A stretch of 64,000 nucleotides of DNA from Nannobrachium achirus (GCA_963921795.1 OY997652.1:17362440-17426439); one strand, 5' to 3'; counted from the first letter of the stretch, positions 24,812 through 38,667 are shown. The notes: generated by a model not told the origin, from the sequence alone. Program-made: numbers and translations.

Positions 24812-26026
24812 ATGGTCATTTATTTTCGACCAAAGATCGCCTATTATGACTTGCCCAGAATAGGGACACTAAGGTTCATGTGGTCAAAACAGGGAATCCG
24901 GGAATGAGGGGGAGGGCAGTTCCGCAGTAGTCATGTCATGGTCCACGTCCTTGGTGGTTCTCGGTTCTAGGAAAATGATTGCGATCATCGTTATGTTATT
25001 GTCCGAAATATCTGTGTGGCTGGACCGCTTCCGTCTCCCTTTCAACACTTGCCAAAAGTCAATGATGACAGATGAAAGCAGAGGAGACAAAGCATGAGCA
25101 AGGGAATGAGAGCTGAATCACAGAAAGATTTGGCATCCATACTGTACTCAATGAGGCACTTATAATGACTGACTTGAGTTGTATAGGGGCAGTCAAACCA
25201 GAGAAATATTAACAGCATCCATCTGTGTCAGTCTTATCTGTCTGTCTGTCTTCTGTCCATCCGTCCAACAATCCTTCTGTCTGTCCTTGTGTCTGTCTGT
25301 CTATCCACAGTACACAGTAGACACAGTCAGACGACAGTATCTATAAAACACTGGATCCCATTGTCCAGAGTAGTCCAGGTGGATAAAGCAAATTAACATG
25401 TGTTTAAAGCCATGCTCTCACTGAATACGTGTTTAGAAGGTAGGGAACAGCATGGTAAATAAGGTGGTGTCATTCCACTATTAATATTCCTATTGGCTTA
25501 TTGAAAGGGGAACCAGCCTGGCCTGGACGTACATTTTCCAAGCCTGTTTCCAGATAAAGTGTTGGGCCAGTGTTGGTTGACTGGGAGCTATTGTTGGATG
25601 TCCTGAGAGGCCTACTGACTGACTCAGTCAACGTCATCACAGCACCTGACTGAAACAGAACTCCAAACACGCAGCACCAATATCAAATTTTGTGCTCCAG
25701 TTATCCTCATTATTATTAAAAGCTAGAGTAAAGGGCTGTCCATACAGTCTCCGACCACAAACTTTTTGTCGGAAAGTTCTGACTTTCCGACGTGCAGCTT
25801 TCTGAACTCCTGTATTGGGCCGGTCAATATATCAAATTGACTGGATTCATCGGGACACGCATGCGTGCATTTTGCTAAGAGATACGTTATATAGTTTAAT
25901 TTATGAATAAATAAAAATGTATTTGTGAATTAATTTTCTCCATTGACTTTAATTAAAATTAAATTAATTAAAAAAACACCCTATAACAATGATTATTATC
26001 AGATGCTTTAAAATGTCAAGAAAACT
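24812..26026. other. no recognisable gene
   Basis: Unique-looking; (CTGT)n-like tract at 25226-25310. Confidence 0.4.
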
Positions 26027-26031
26027 TTTTG

Positions 26032-26062
<31 letters not shown>
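26027..26062. repeat. (AT)n microsatellite
   Basis: A pure TA run. Confidence 0.95.
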
Positions 26063-26079
26063 TAGTAAGACACCTGAGG

Positions 26080-27290
26080 GTGGAATGCGACCTCAGGGTG
26101 ACATGCGACCTCGCCCTAAAGGGCGAGGTCGCGCCAATTCTTGACTATCTGGCCAACCACAGCGTTTCTCTGACGATTCTAGTTGTTGTCATTCTGGGGG
26201 GAGTTTGTTCATGTTTTTGTGAGGGTATCAACCCTAGGAGACACGGGGAGAACATGCAAACTCCACACAGAAAGGCCCTATCGCCAACCCCACCTAGGGT
26301 GTGAGCGATAGGGCCTAAACATGGAGATGTGGAGAACACTATATATGGAGATGGTCCAGTCCATCATGTCATATGGGACTACCGTCATAGACAGTAGCCA
26401 TTGTTAGGCCAGAGTCAATGGCTGTCTGTCTGACTGTCTGTACAGGAAGTGATGTCACATGACATACTTTTTATGCCCATATATTCTGTACCACATCTCC
26501 ATGTTTAGGCCAAACAGGTTCGCTCCATTTCTCCATGTATAGGTCCAAATGCCCAACGTCGAGCTTGACAAGGAGGATACCGCACATTGTACCTCATCCA
26601 CCCTTTCTTCTCTCTCCTTTTGGTATCTTTATCCTCCTCCTCCTTTTTTTTATTTTTATTCTTCTCTTTTTTTCACAGCCGCCCCCATATTTACTTTAGA
26701 AAATATATATTAAATTCTAAGAACGTTTCGAGTACCAGTTTGATACAAGAGCGAATAAGCGCTACACTTCTGGAATCCTGTGTGTCGACTTAAAGTCGGA
26801 TCCAGGCCTAATAACTTTATCTAGACACCCCGTTGCCACCTCCTTGTTACATTTTCTTTTCTGAGACACATTGTACCTCATCCACCCTTTCTTCTCTCTC
26901 CTTTTGGTATCTTTATCCTCCTCCTCCTTTTTTTTCTTTTTTATTCTTCTCTTTTTTTGTCTTTCTTAGTCTTGTGTATCCTTCTCTTTTGGCTACTGTC
27001 TATGACAGTAGTCCCATATGACATGATGGACTGGACTATCTCCATATATAGTGTTATCCACATTTCGTGTAGCCGCCCCGTACAGGAAGTGATGTCACAA
27101 CTCGCTGACATCACACTGACATCACTCCCGTACAGAAGGAAGGTTACAGAAGGAAGGTTACGGAAGGAAGGAAGGAAGGAAGGAAGGAAGGAAGGAAGGA
27201 AGGAAGGAAGGAAGGTCACTCAAGCGACACGGTTTTTCAGGGTATATGCGACCTTCGGTCGCAAATAAAAAAACACTTACCCTACCTTTA
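26080..27290. repeat. composite repeat with inverted and direct parts
   Basis: 26338-26400 returns inverted at 26991-27051 (CCATCATGTCATATGGGACT). A 98-bp unit starting CACATTGTACCTCATCCACC occurs directly at 26583 and 26877. GTACAGGAAGTGATGTCACA occurs at 26440 and 27082. The ends carry GCGACC/GGTCGC motifs. Confidence 0.7.
27162..27214. repeat. (GGAA)n microsatellite
   Basis: About a dozen GGAA units. Confidence 0.97.
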
Positions 27291-27741
27291 ATTAACTATT
27301 TTTTTGCCAGACCCATGAAATGGGTAGGCCTACATAAGCAAATGTCGGTCTGTCTGTCCGGGTTTTCTATATAAAGGGTATATATGATGATGACATGATG
27401 ATGACATGCCTACAAAAGGCATGATGTCATAAATGATGATGACAGACAGGGGGTCTGGCACAACCAGGTTGACCTGGTCTAGTTTTTTAACCACCCGCTC
27501 GAAATGTTCTTGCTAAAGTTCACTTCATTCTGCATTGCTTGTTCCAGGATGTCACTCTATAATTAGCAGATTAGTGCAGCTATGGATAAGAGATGGCCTT
27601 GTGATGGTGGTGGTGGACCCCCATGATATGATCTATGCAAACCTCCAGCGGGTGTCCACCTCCTCCTCCTCCACTAGCCCTGGGATCTAAATGCAAAGCT
27701 CTGATGTCAGCAGCACATTTCCTTGCAGACACACTCACAGG
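27291..27741. other. no gene seen; GATGATGACA repeats near 27384-27460
   Basis: A small TGATGATGAC/GTCATCATC-type repeat lies within unique-looking sequence. Confidence 0.4.
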
Positions 27742-28067
27742 CAATGGTGTACATAATACCTGAGTATTTAAGTGTATTTGTTGAGTATCCGTACTTTACA
27801 AATATTGTCGTTTTGACTCGACTATTTCTAGGAACGGAACCACGGGATACAAACTTGCAAAAATACATCATGAAATAACCACATTTTTTAAAAAGTAGTG
27901 GAAGTAGCTCACTTCTGAGCTTGTCGATTTTCACTATTTTCCCCTCTTTTTTAAAGCAAGAACAAATTTGACAGAGCAACTTTCACTAGCAGTTGAGTCA
28001 TATTTGACCAGAAGTATCTATATTTTGACTCAAGTAGTACTGGGGTCAAGTACTTTGTTCACCACAG
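27742..28067. mobile_element. hAT-4 MITE
   Basis: The left end CAATGGTGTACATAATACC and right end AAGTACTTTGTTCACCACAG lie between perfect 8-bp duplications CTCACAGG (27734-27741, 28068-28075). A decayed core arm lies at 27895-27945. Confidence 0.82.
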
Positions 28068-28075
28068 CTCACAGG

Positions 28076-29054
<979 letters not shown>

Positions 29055-29213
29055 ATGGCTCTCACACACAGCTGTCTTTTATTTACCAGGATCCAGGATC
29101 CAGGCGCAGATGGAGATACAGTGTGAACTTTAACACACAGATTCTTGACATTCTTTACGGGTGTGAGTTACTTCACCAAGCCTACACTGACCCTCTCTCC
29201 TCTTCCCTTCCAG

Positions 29214-29303
29214 CGGGTCACTGTCATAGCGGCCCGGGACGCCAGTCCCACATACAGGCTGCCATTGTCCTCTACCCTATCGGAACCTTTCTATCATTCA
29301 CAG
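29214..29303 (+). other. possible 90-bp internal exon, gene unknown
   Basis: A strong plus-strand acceptor (cctctctcctcttcccttccag) is followed by 90 bases ending in CACAG and a gtacac donor. The frame RVTVIAARDASPTYRLPLSS plus TLSEPFYHSQ is open, but other frames are open too. No family is recognised and no partner exon was found nearby. It may be chance. Confidence 0.2.
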
Positions 29304-29425
29304 GTACACTGCAGAATCTGCAGTGTTTAAGCTGAAATCCGGGGATTCAAACTCAGGGCCTCTGCACGAAGGTTGAACTTTCTACAGCGGAGACAAGACT
29401 TCTCGAATGTCTTCTCAAGGCCAAC

Positions 29426-29685
29426 ATATCGTCGTTGTCAGGTGGAAACCTTGTATCTCCAATTTTCAAATTTGTAAATTCTTTCGCGAAGCCCTGCTTC
29501 ATCATACAAGGCTGTTGCACAAAAGTAGTGAAAACAGCCGATCTGCAAGCACACAACGCCTCGCGGTGCGAGGCGTTGTGTGCTTGTAGATCGGCTGTTT
29601 TCACTAGTTTAAATCATTTTTAAAATGATAAATGCAAAACGAACGTTTTTGGACATACAAGGTTTCCACCCGACAACGACGATAT
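29426..29685. mobile_element. family D MITE, standalone copy
   Basis: ATATCGTCGTTGTCAGGTGG left and CCACCCGACAACGACGATAT right are inverted termini. The core hairpin 29527-29607 (CGCCTCGCGGTGCGAGGCG loop) is central. No clear target duplication. Confidence 0.85.
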
Positions 29686-30489
29686 ACTCTTCCGGTTCTG
29701 AAAGGCTTTTCGAGCTATAGTTCGGACTCTGAGAGTAGGGACATCTGGCGGTGCACGGGTTTCTGAGGAATTATGATACATAAGTGTACGATTCATGTAT
29801 GAGGCTCATACGACCATATAGGTATATTATGTGAATTACTGTCTGAACTTACAGTACAGGTCATTGTTACCCTGAGACCATGTTTTGGTTGTACCGTAAG
29901 TTCTGGTTAGTGGAAAGTTACCAGGACCCTACGTGTCTCTGTATTCTTGTTATGATCTGTGAACCAATCAACGAATCCCACGGTGATATTGTACTTCATA
30001 TCTACTGTATGTTTAACCTCCATTTTAGGAGAGAGAGATTAGAAAGCTGCCACTAGGATGGTAGCTCACTGTTTTGTCCTCCTTGTCTGCTCTCCTCTAA
30101 ATACGACAATTTATTGATATAGTCCTTTGACTCTGAGTCTTATTTGGTTATGGATTTATTCATCCATATTTATTAATCTAACAGCCTTTTTCCGGAGCTG
30201 GGAATGACGACAATTTGTAGTTATATTAGCTCCCTTTCAGAAGGAAAGTTCGAATGTCGGAAGGAGTACAGTATGTATTGCGCTTTATGTAGGGGAGATA
30301 TAGCGTTCAGGTAATAGCTCTTAATCAATAGTGTTCCTACCTGAACTCAGGGTCTAAATAGAAGTGTATTGAGAAACCATCCCCAACCACCACAGTTGTG
30401 TAAGTTCTGTGTAAGTTCTATTATAGTAACATACTCTACCATACAGATCACACAAAAAATTCCAGATTGCAGCTTTGATTTTACAATTA
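29686..30489. other. no recognisable feature
   Basis: Unique-looking AT-rich sequence. Confidence 0.4.
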
Positions 30490-30556
30490 GTGTACAAATG
30501 GAACCAAGTGGTCCCATAAGGGTTCATTTGGTTCCATTTGTACACTCTCTCCGAGT
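30490..30556. mobile_element. type-2 hairpin without hAT-1 ends
   Basis: TGTACAAATGGAACCAAGTG pairs with CATTTGGTTCCATTTGTACA, followed by CTCTCCGAGT. Confidence 0.7.
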
Positions 30557-33500
30557 CACAAATTAGCACTGAGGTTTACCGTGGCCTCAGTTTCTACTGT
30601 ACCCGACTGTCCATGTTTGAGCTGTGTGTCATCAGCATTATTTATGATGATGAACCTTGTGGCGGCAAGTTCATTGCTTAATATTAAAGGAATGCAAATT
30701 AAATTATATTACGCACTGGTTCATTGTACTGTTGCAATCAAGGTAAGAGAATAATGAAGAATATCATAGGCCTTGACAGAATTACACAATGTCTGCGCAA
30801 CAGAATAATATCTTAGCCAATAAAGTTCTGTTTACTGGAACAGTTCCACCAAGCAAGTGAGTCTTCAAGTCAATGTATTAGTACAATTAAGCGCTGTCCA
30901 CTTCATATGCAATCGTGGGATATTGTGAATGCATAGGATTCTTGAGGGTATTAAGTAATTCCTTTTTCTCTTACAGCTTGTAAGACGAAGGTATTAACAC
31001 TGTTACTTAAGATTCAGGGTTTGAGTCCCACTTAAACCACTTGTACCGACACTGCATGGAATCAACATCCACCAAATGCATTTAACTTAGTTTGGATTAA
31101 TCTTGCCCTTACTAATGGAATCTGCCCTTTCATCACTCACTAAGGTAATAAAGACAAATATTATGATGAATAACAGTACTGTTTTCTTACATCCACACCA
31201 ATTAGTGGTGTATACTCTGACTGCCCCATTTCTCATATCACGTTCTTCCCTTTCAAACAACCAACACATATAGGAATGTTTATCCACATATAGATTTCAA
31301 ATCATCAGAGAGTCCCTGTTGTTTTAACAGTATCACAATGGTGAGGGCGGCCATGATACGGTTGCAATTCTAATCATCTGATACTGTGATATATTATTTA
31401 TCTTTCGTCATCTCCTCTACGACAGTGAAAAGCTGAACTACTACAATCTCTCTTTAAGCTATAACGCAATTATTGAGCACTTGTGATTATATGCCATTGA
31501 ATTGCACAATTCATTATGAATTGTTCATTATTTGTTGTTCTACTAGACTAGACTCCATTTCCACAACTTTACTGCATAACCGCTTCAGCAGATTATTTGA
31601 GAATTTAAAAGCTGCTAGCTCCTGTCTGATATTGATCTCTTTAACTTCTAGTGCAGCTGTCTGTATTGCACACATATATAGTCTGTGTCTAGTCTAATAG
31701 GCTACTCCAGTTCAGAAAAGGACTGCATGAGAATCAGCATGGTTTGTTTTACATGGCCATCGATACGCTCAGCAATTAGTCAATTAGTCTGCCACTCTGG
31801 AGGCCCATTGCCATCCAACAAGCATTCAAGCCTTAAAACACACATTCTCTTCCTCCAACACAGGCACATGCTGACACGCGCACATACATACACACCAGCA
31901 CAATGAATACTTATGTCATTCTCATGCTGATCAATACTGCTTTTTAGCTTGTGAGTTTGTCCACTCGCCACAATATTATCTGAGATATTATGTGACCTGA
32001 AGACATGAATAAAATCACTGAACTATCTTCACTACAGTATATTTCCCCCCATCAAGGAAATATCATCTCTGTGTTACAGCCCATAATTATGTAAGGAACA
32101 TTCTTGGAAATAATTTAATTTAAAATGAATTCAGCAACTTTTTTAAGTTATAAAAATAGTCCACGTGAACTTGACTCACCATCCAAAGACAAGACATCAG
32201 AAAGCATTCCGTCATTGTGATGGTCCAGTATTCAAGATGTCCTTCTCTGTAAAAGACAGAAGTTGTTGGAAACAAATCATTAATTGGAAGAAAAGAATTA
32301 GAAGCAGTTTAAACTAGGTCTGACCATCCATGAGAAGATCATCAAAATGTAATTCAAGCTTGAATTTGGAATAATTTCAAACTTGTGTTGTCACCTCATT
32401 ATGTAGAATATGGTATTGTACTTATTGAGGAATTCTATATCAGTCCGTAATTAAGTAGTCAGAGACACTTCACATTATAGGATAAAGGTTTAATACATGA
32501 AGTTGTGAGATAAGTACAGTATAGTAGTTCTCTAACAAAGGCAGGGAGCTGTATATGATAAAGGACAAACTGCTTGTGTCACAAGACCAAAATGTACACA
32601 GAACAATACTGTAAATACCAGGCCTATGCCAGGACATCTTGAAGCTTTGATATTTAATTGGTACAGTAATGTGTCCATAATCTTTCCACATACAGTAGGC
32701 CTACAGACATTTAGGTGAATACCTTTATTCACTGGGTCTTTTAGCCCCGCCTACAGCCCCCCATTTCTGTACCCCTCTTTCCATCCCTAATAACAGGATG
32801 TCAGTTGCCTCTGTCAGGGTTGCTGACCTCCAAGGCAAAGAGAACACCAGCTTGCAGCTTGAAGCAATTCCTGCATGCCTGCTTTTTCCCCCTCATCAGT
32901 CACTGGAGACGAGAGCGTATGAGAGAAAGAAGGGCGTCTGTATTTTGGTCTGAGGGTTGGGTCTGGATTAGCGCTAATTATCAGTGAGCCAGTGGACCCT
33001 AAAGGAAAGGAGAGGATTACTCAAAAGTGGAACAAGATGAGCCACACTGCTCCAGCATCTTCCGATAGGAACCAGAGCTGGTCATCTGGACTACTGGCAT
33101 TCTCTACCAAATGATAAAACCATATCAAACCAAATCCTGTCTAACAATAAAGATATTCTTAGATTGGGGTCCCAATAGACCCCCAATAGAAAATCTCATC
33201 AAATTGGGCGTCTGTGAGACTCACTGATGTCTGATTATCCATAACTTAGCCATCAGGGATATCAACAATATTATTTATAGTGTATTGGTGGTGTGTTGTC
33301 TGATAATCCAGTAAAGTTTACAAGATCTTAATCACCTCAAGGTGATCAAAAGTGGAACAAGATGAGCCACATTCCTCTAACATCTTCCGGCTGATGGGAA
33401 CCAGAGTACTGAAAGGAAGTCCTCTGGATTACCAGGTCATCAGGATATTACTGACTGATTAACTTTTTTTGCTAATAAAGTAACTAGTTAAAAGTGAACA

Positions 33501-34972
33501 GGCTCAGTCAAATAAAGATTACCAAAGATTGAAAACTGTGTCAGATCATAAGACGTGTTGCATAACAATAAGCTCACCTTCCAGGTGTAATGATGAAATG
33601 ATAATAATTTGGTGGGTTTCCAAGAGCTACATAAATAAAGCTACTCAAGTCGAGACTCATGTACACATTTGTTATTCTGCCTGACACATTTATACACATC
33701 ACATTTTACAGCATAAGAAGTAGACAGTCTCCTTTGCCTTGTCTAAATGTTGATCAAAAGGGTTATGAGGGATCGGAGCAGCAGAATGATGCATCTCCTC
33801 TATCTGCTCTCCATCTCTCCATCCTGCCTCTCTATCTCTCCTGGGGGAAAGAGGGGTGAGGCTGTCTGGACAGAAACACAGTCCTGCAGTGCAGCATCCT
33901 AAGCAGCAGCATCTATGGCGCCGCTGTTGTAGAGCGGTGGGAAATTAAGCTATCTGTGGTGATTCCATTGGGGCGCAAGGGTGTGCATGGGGACTACAGA
34001 GTGTCAGTGTGTGGAAACAACATATATCCACTGGCAGAGAGAAGCAATTGAATGATGGATTGAATAGCCATACATGCGGACAGCCTCACTACTATCGGAT
34101 GCTCCTAGACCTAGATCAGATGTGTAATGTATGTGTGCTTGTCTGAGAGTGCATGTGCAGGTGTGTAATGTATACAGTATACGAGTGCATAGACCCCCAC
34201 TCTCCCTTTCAAACACAGTGAGAGGAAACAAAAGGGAATCATAAAGAAGTGAAGTCTAAAGTGTTTGTGACTGGAAAAGACATTGAAAGAATACCGATAT
34301 CCCTGCCTTCTGTTTTTTGAGTGTCTTCTCCTCTGTCAAGCCCCTGGGAGGTAGAGCTCTGACTAGGGCTCTATAAGGCCTGGTCTGGCTCTCTGACAAG
34401 CTATGTCTCTCTCTGGCTCCAACACTTACTCTGTCTGACAGTCTAATGCCGACACTGCACTGCAGAATGAATAGAACAGCAGTCAGTGTGAGATGATAGA
34501 CGCCTATGTCACTCATACTTTAGTACCTAGTTTTACATTTTTTTCTTCCATCCTGTGAGCCCAGAGTTCATTCTATCTTTTATAAACACCATTCAAAGTT
34601 TAAGGAAAACCACTCCTCCCCCCCCACCATCCCCCCCTTCTTATCCTCTCCTTACAAATACTGGGCCTATTTAGCTCGTTAATATGCACCCAGATTCTCT
34701 GCTATGATTGGCTGTCCTCACTTCCTGTAATTATAAGGGAGGAAACAGGGGTGAGGGGTCGCAGCTTGCTAAGTTTAGCCCTGCGGACAAACCCAGACTC
34801 GGACCAATATCTGCTTGTGTACTTTTGCATGTGTGTGTGTGCGTGCTTGTGTGTGTGTGTCTTTGCCTGAGCATACAGATCACCCCTTAATGTGCCTCCG
34901 TGTGCAAGACCAGCTGGTGTCCTCCTTGTGACAGTGTGTTAAGATGCAGATGTGCCTTCTGGCCCAGGTATA
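30557..34972. other. long quiet stretch, largely unique
   Basis: The least repetitive part of the window. Only an approximate duplication (TCAAAAGTGGAACAAGATGA at 33021 and 33346, period 325, 80-90 bp alignable) and short GT runs near 34830 were seen. No exon with both splice sites and a recognisable product. Confidence 0.5.
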
Positions 34973-35117
34973 GTTCATGCTTCGTCGTATGACAGCATCA
35001 CGTGCCAAAAATAACAGATCTTTAACCTCACAACTCGCCACGTCCGTGACGTGTTGTGAGCTTGTAAATCTGCCATTTACTGCACACGACACCGTCATGT
35101 GCCAAAGTATAAATCAA
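34973..35117. mobile_element. family E hairpin MITE
   Basis: TTCATGCTTCGTCGTATGAC at the left and CACGACACCGTCATGTGCCA...TATAAATCAAGC at the right; inner GTTGTGAGCTTGTAAATCTG arm. Confidence 0.75.
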
Positions 35118-35408
35118 GCTTCAAAGTCGCACAGTTTAAAAAGCTGGGAACTGATTCATCTAAACCTGGCCAATCTGTCCTAATCTTGAGTTCAGGTCTT
35201 CAGGATATTTGTGATGTGCAGGAACGCTCTATAATCTCTCATGGATAAAATAATAAAAACATGGAAAATGGCTTGGGAACTAGCGTTACAAAATGCCCTG
35301 TTTGTTCAGGTAAATTTATATATTTCCTACAGTACTGTAGGTGAACTTGTTAAGTTTGGAAGTCTGAACTTTAGATAAGGTTCTGTGACAGGAGATAATT
35401 CTCTAGTT
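35118..35408. other. no recognisable feature
   Basis: Unique-looking spacer. Confidence 0.4.
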
Positions 35409-35662
35409 CAATGGTTCTCAACATGGGGTCCGGGGACCCTCGGGTTTTTTTGAGGTGGTTCCAGTGGGTCCCCAGGTAAATGATCACACTTAATTCAGTC
35501 ACCATTATTACAAGTAGATAATCTAGAGAATTGTTTTTATTAGTGCAGTACAGAGACTGATTTCTGGACCAAGTGACAAGCCATATTGGACCATGTAAAA
35601 CATCTTGTCAAGAAGGAAATTGGTGTCCTTGAAGTTGAAATGACAAAGGTTGAGAATCACTG
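35409..35662. mobile_element. hAT-1 MITE without hairpin
   Basis: The ends are CAATGGTTCTCAACATGGGG and AAAGGTTGAGAATCACTG. The centre lacks both hairpin types. Confidence 0.75.
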
Positions 35663-36205
35663 ATGATGTCTGATCATCTACTGTATGACTATATACAGTA
35701 GTGTGTACTTTGTTGTGTTGTCAGAGGATTCAAGAAGGAATGCTGTTTCGTGTCAACCTCAGATCTTGGTTACCTCAAGGCTATACGCACAACAACAACA
35801 AGCAGTAGATCCTGGCCGGACCCCAGCATCACAGCCGTTTTCACAGAGGCATGGCTGCCTTCATTCTGCTACCATAACAAGACCTCCCAAGCTTGCTGTG
35901 GGTACAGTTCGCACACGCACACATGGTCACTAACACACGCACACACACACCATCACACAAACACACTCTCATCCACCAGTGCCAGCTAGGGAGCCCAACA
36001 CACTGAAACACTCCATGCTTCAGTCTGTGGTAGGCCACAGAAACACTCGCTTGCCAGGAGTGCACGCAGCCCTGCCTGACATCCCATCCCCATCCTTTGC
36101 GTCTCTGATGACGGCCCGTGTTCCCGCCAGGGGCAGAGTCGGGGCAAGGACTGGGTGGTAGTTGGATCTCTCTCCCTGTGGTTAATGTTAAGCCCACACA
36201 CTGAG
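35663..36205. other. no gene seen; CA-rich patch 35918-35966
   Basis: GC-richer stretch at 35980-36160 with open frames on both strands but no recognisable domain. Confidence 0.4.
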
Positions 36206-36312
36206 GCCCGATTCATACTTCGGCACACGACGGCGTTGTGCGCCAAAAATAGCAGACCTACGAGCTCACTAGTGTCGCGTCCGCGACACGCTGTGAGCTA
36301 GTATAGTAGGTC
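36206..36312. mobile_element. family E MITE, right side truncated
   Basis: CCCGATTCATACTTCGGCAC, then ACGACGGCGTTGTGCGCC and core arms around GTGTCGCGTCCGCGACAC. Confidence 0.7.
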
Positions 36313-36371
36313 TCAGCCATAACTCAGCCATAACTCAGCCCTCCTTCACTTGTGTAGAAGTACTGGTCAAA

Positions 36372-36769
36372 TAGGGATGGGACGATAATTGCTATTATCG
36401 TCTATCGTGATAAAAAGCACTCACAATAATTGTATTGTGGAAATTTTAATTTATCGTGAAATTATCCTCTGTCATGCACTGGGATCAATTCACCTTTTAT
36501 TTGCCGAGCTGGGTTAATTCTCTATAATTGGTCAAACGGACCTGGACAATATACTTGATATAGTCCTTTTTTTCCCACTCTCTACCAAATCCTTTGCCAA
36601 AAAATAGCCGAACGCGTTGTGAGCTTGTAGATCTGCTATTTTTTGGCAAATGTTCCGCCCCAGGACAATGGATGTTAGGGATATTTTGATTATCACGATA
36701 ATATTGTAAATTGCAATTTCTTTGGTCACACTAATCGTGACATGAAATGTTCATATCGTCCCATCCCTA
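36372..36769. mobile_element. hAT-2 MITE with truncated core hairpin
   Basis: TAGGGATGGGACGATAATTG and ATATCGTCCCATCCCTA ends. The left core arm is shortened (CAAAAAATAGCCGAACGCG), the right arm is intact. Confidence 0.88.
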
Positions 36770-37078
36770 CCGCAGACCAACATGAAGTATTATATGTGGC
36801 CACTTGTCAATGAGAGCTGCCGATATGAACGTTATAGCAACTGTATGGAGCTCAGTGATGTTAAAGAGATCAGCTGTGGTCTGCTGGAGCTCTGTGATCC
36901 ACTGCAGAACACAGAGAGGCTTTTGTGTCATTCTTTAAAAGAACAGTTCAGCGGCAGTCAAATGTTGCCGTTGACCCCGTGCCACAATATGTCTTGGCAA
37001 GAATGGGTTGTGTATGTATGCTCACTACCTCACAGTCACAGAAATACAACACAAAGACAATGTTTAATTTCTCTCTTG

Positions 37079-37081
<3 letters not shown>
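36770..37081. other. no gene supported
   Basis: A plus frame starting near 36782 runs into the CA repeat; no known domain. Confidence 0.35.

Positions 37082-37143
<62 letters not shown>
37082..37143. repeat. (CA)n microsatellite
   Basis: A pure CA tract after CGCGCG. Confidence 0.98.
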
Positions 37144-37145
<2 letters not shown>

Positions 37146-37477
37146 CAAATGACAAATGCACATTACACAGATATGCACACTCAAACAGTATAGTATGTTT
37201 TATACAGTAGTAGTTCTCTAAATCATGTTATTGAACACTCATTATTAAACCACAACTTCCACACCCATTTAAATAACATCTGGCTACAATTGAGCATCTA
37301 TTTCCATGCTCTGTTTTTGAGTATCGAGTAGTAGTAGTCTATCTGTTGAAAACAGACAAATGATCTACTAAATGGGTTAATTCTGCCCAACATAACTATT
37401 ATTAGAGCTTAAAGTTTATTGATAAGCCTATCAGCTTATTAAAGCATTCAATCAATATACCTAATATGTCTCTTATC
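37144..37477. other. no recognisable feature
   Basis: AT-rich spacer. Confidence 0.4.
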
Positions 37478-37875
37478 CCTGGTTCTCAAAGTGGGGTCCG
37501 GGGACCCCCAGGAGTCTTTGAGGGAGTTCAAGGGGGTCCCCAGCTAAATGATAGTTTGGAACCAAATGGACCCTTATATGGTTATGTAACTCAGAGAGAG
37601 TACACATTTGGTTACATTTGTAGACTAACACTCTCCGAGTTAAATGAAAATTGATTACAATATAAATTAATTGGGGTCCCAGAGATATAAATGCCATTAA
37701 ATGGGGTCTGCAAATGCATGTCAAACTTGGGGTCCTTGAATTTAAAATGTTTGAGTCATAAGAATCTCAGCTATAGAGTCGTAAAAATCTTCTGTTATGG
37801 GGGGTCCCTGGCTTATATCTTTTCAAATGTGGGTCCATTGGGGGTCCTTGACATGAAAAAGTTTAAGAAGCAGTG
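37478..37875. mobile_element. hAT-1 MITE with decayed type-2 hairpin
   Basis: CCTGGTTCTCAAAGTGGGGT left, GACATGAAAAAGTTTAAGAA right, with hairpin GGAACCAAATGGACC.../TTTGGTTACATTTGT at 37557-37625. Confidence 0.75.
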
Positions 37876-37959
37876 TCTTTAGCCTACTACTCGACCCCCA
37901 TGTGTCCCGAGTTGATCTCAAAGCAGAGGAAAATAGCTTCTTCTGATCCCTATCGCTGG

Positions 37960-38323
37960 TGACATCAAGTTTTACTGAGTGGTGATAATTGAGCCAATTG
38001 CTGATAAGCAGCAGCAGCAGCAGCAGCTTCCTCCAATCTCAGCATAGGGGGTCCCCCGCTGCTGATAGCGCCCAGCTGCTGTTTCGGGGTCATCAAACTC
38101 AGTGCACGCGTTAAAAACACCCAGTTTGGGAGTAACACCATCGCGAGAAACAAACAAACAAACCGTTGCAGCTTCTATGGTTTTAACAAAAGCAGGCAAA
38201 TATGATGGAAGCTCGCCACCGCAACAGCAATAACACTGTGGTTTAAAAAAAAAAAACTGCAGCGCACTCCGAGAGGTACTACAGAGAGAGCGCGCTACTG
38301 TTTAAAAGGCAACACAAACCTAC
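37960..38323. other. repeat-poor, CpG-containing stretch beside candidate first exon
   Basis: Holds a short (AGC)n run at 38009-38028. Minus-strand frames run through it without a known domain. It could be promoter-proximal intron, or conserved sequence of the candidate gene. Confidence 0.3.
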
Positions 38324-38560
38324 CTCTTCCTCCACAAAACACGTCGACAGGATCCAGTTGGGTATGTAGGCTGTAGCCTTGAACTTGACGCAACGGTCCC
38401 CTGTTGTGGTGTTTGCATGTGCGGCTCTTTCTATCTTACGGCAGACTCTCCCAAGTGGACCAGGCTAAAGCTCTTTCAGACTAGTTCGTCTTGTGTCGAC
38501 TCCACTCCGCTGCGTCCAGCGTAGGGCTCCCACCTCTGTCGTCTTGGAGAAGTGCACAAA
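38324..38560 (-). other. candidate first exon (5' UTR type) of the next minus-strand gene
   Basis: On the minus strand a repeat-free stretch ends in GTGGAGGAAGAG followed by gtaggt (donor at 38318-38323). An upstream ATG (rc near 38417) opens a frame of about 32 codons into the donor, and another frame without ATG is also open, so coding status is unclear. The stretch at 37960-38560 has several CpGs and no MITE, unlike its surroundings. In other vertebrates BMPR1B lies downstream of PDLIM5 in the same direction and has non-coding 5' exons, so a bmpr1b first exon is possible; this is inference from gene order. The upper limit given is approximate. Confidence 0.35.
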
Positions 38561-38593
38561 GCTATAGGACTGATTCTGAACATTCTTTAATTG

Positions 38594-38667
38594 CAGTGGT
38601 GGGGGGAAAAAAAGCACTAACATTTTTTACTTGGTTTTTACTTATAGTTACTTAGTTTACACCACTG
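38594..38667. mobile_element. short hAT-4 MITE
   Basis: CAGTGGTGGGGGGAAAAAAA left, ACTTAGTTTACACCACTG right. Confidence 0.65.

Noticed and set aside
34973-35117. Palindrome considered as a transcription terminator or riboswitch
   Set aside because: The window is eukaryotic and the hairpin is one of many family E transposon copies.
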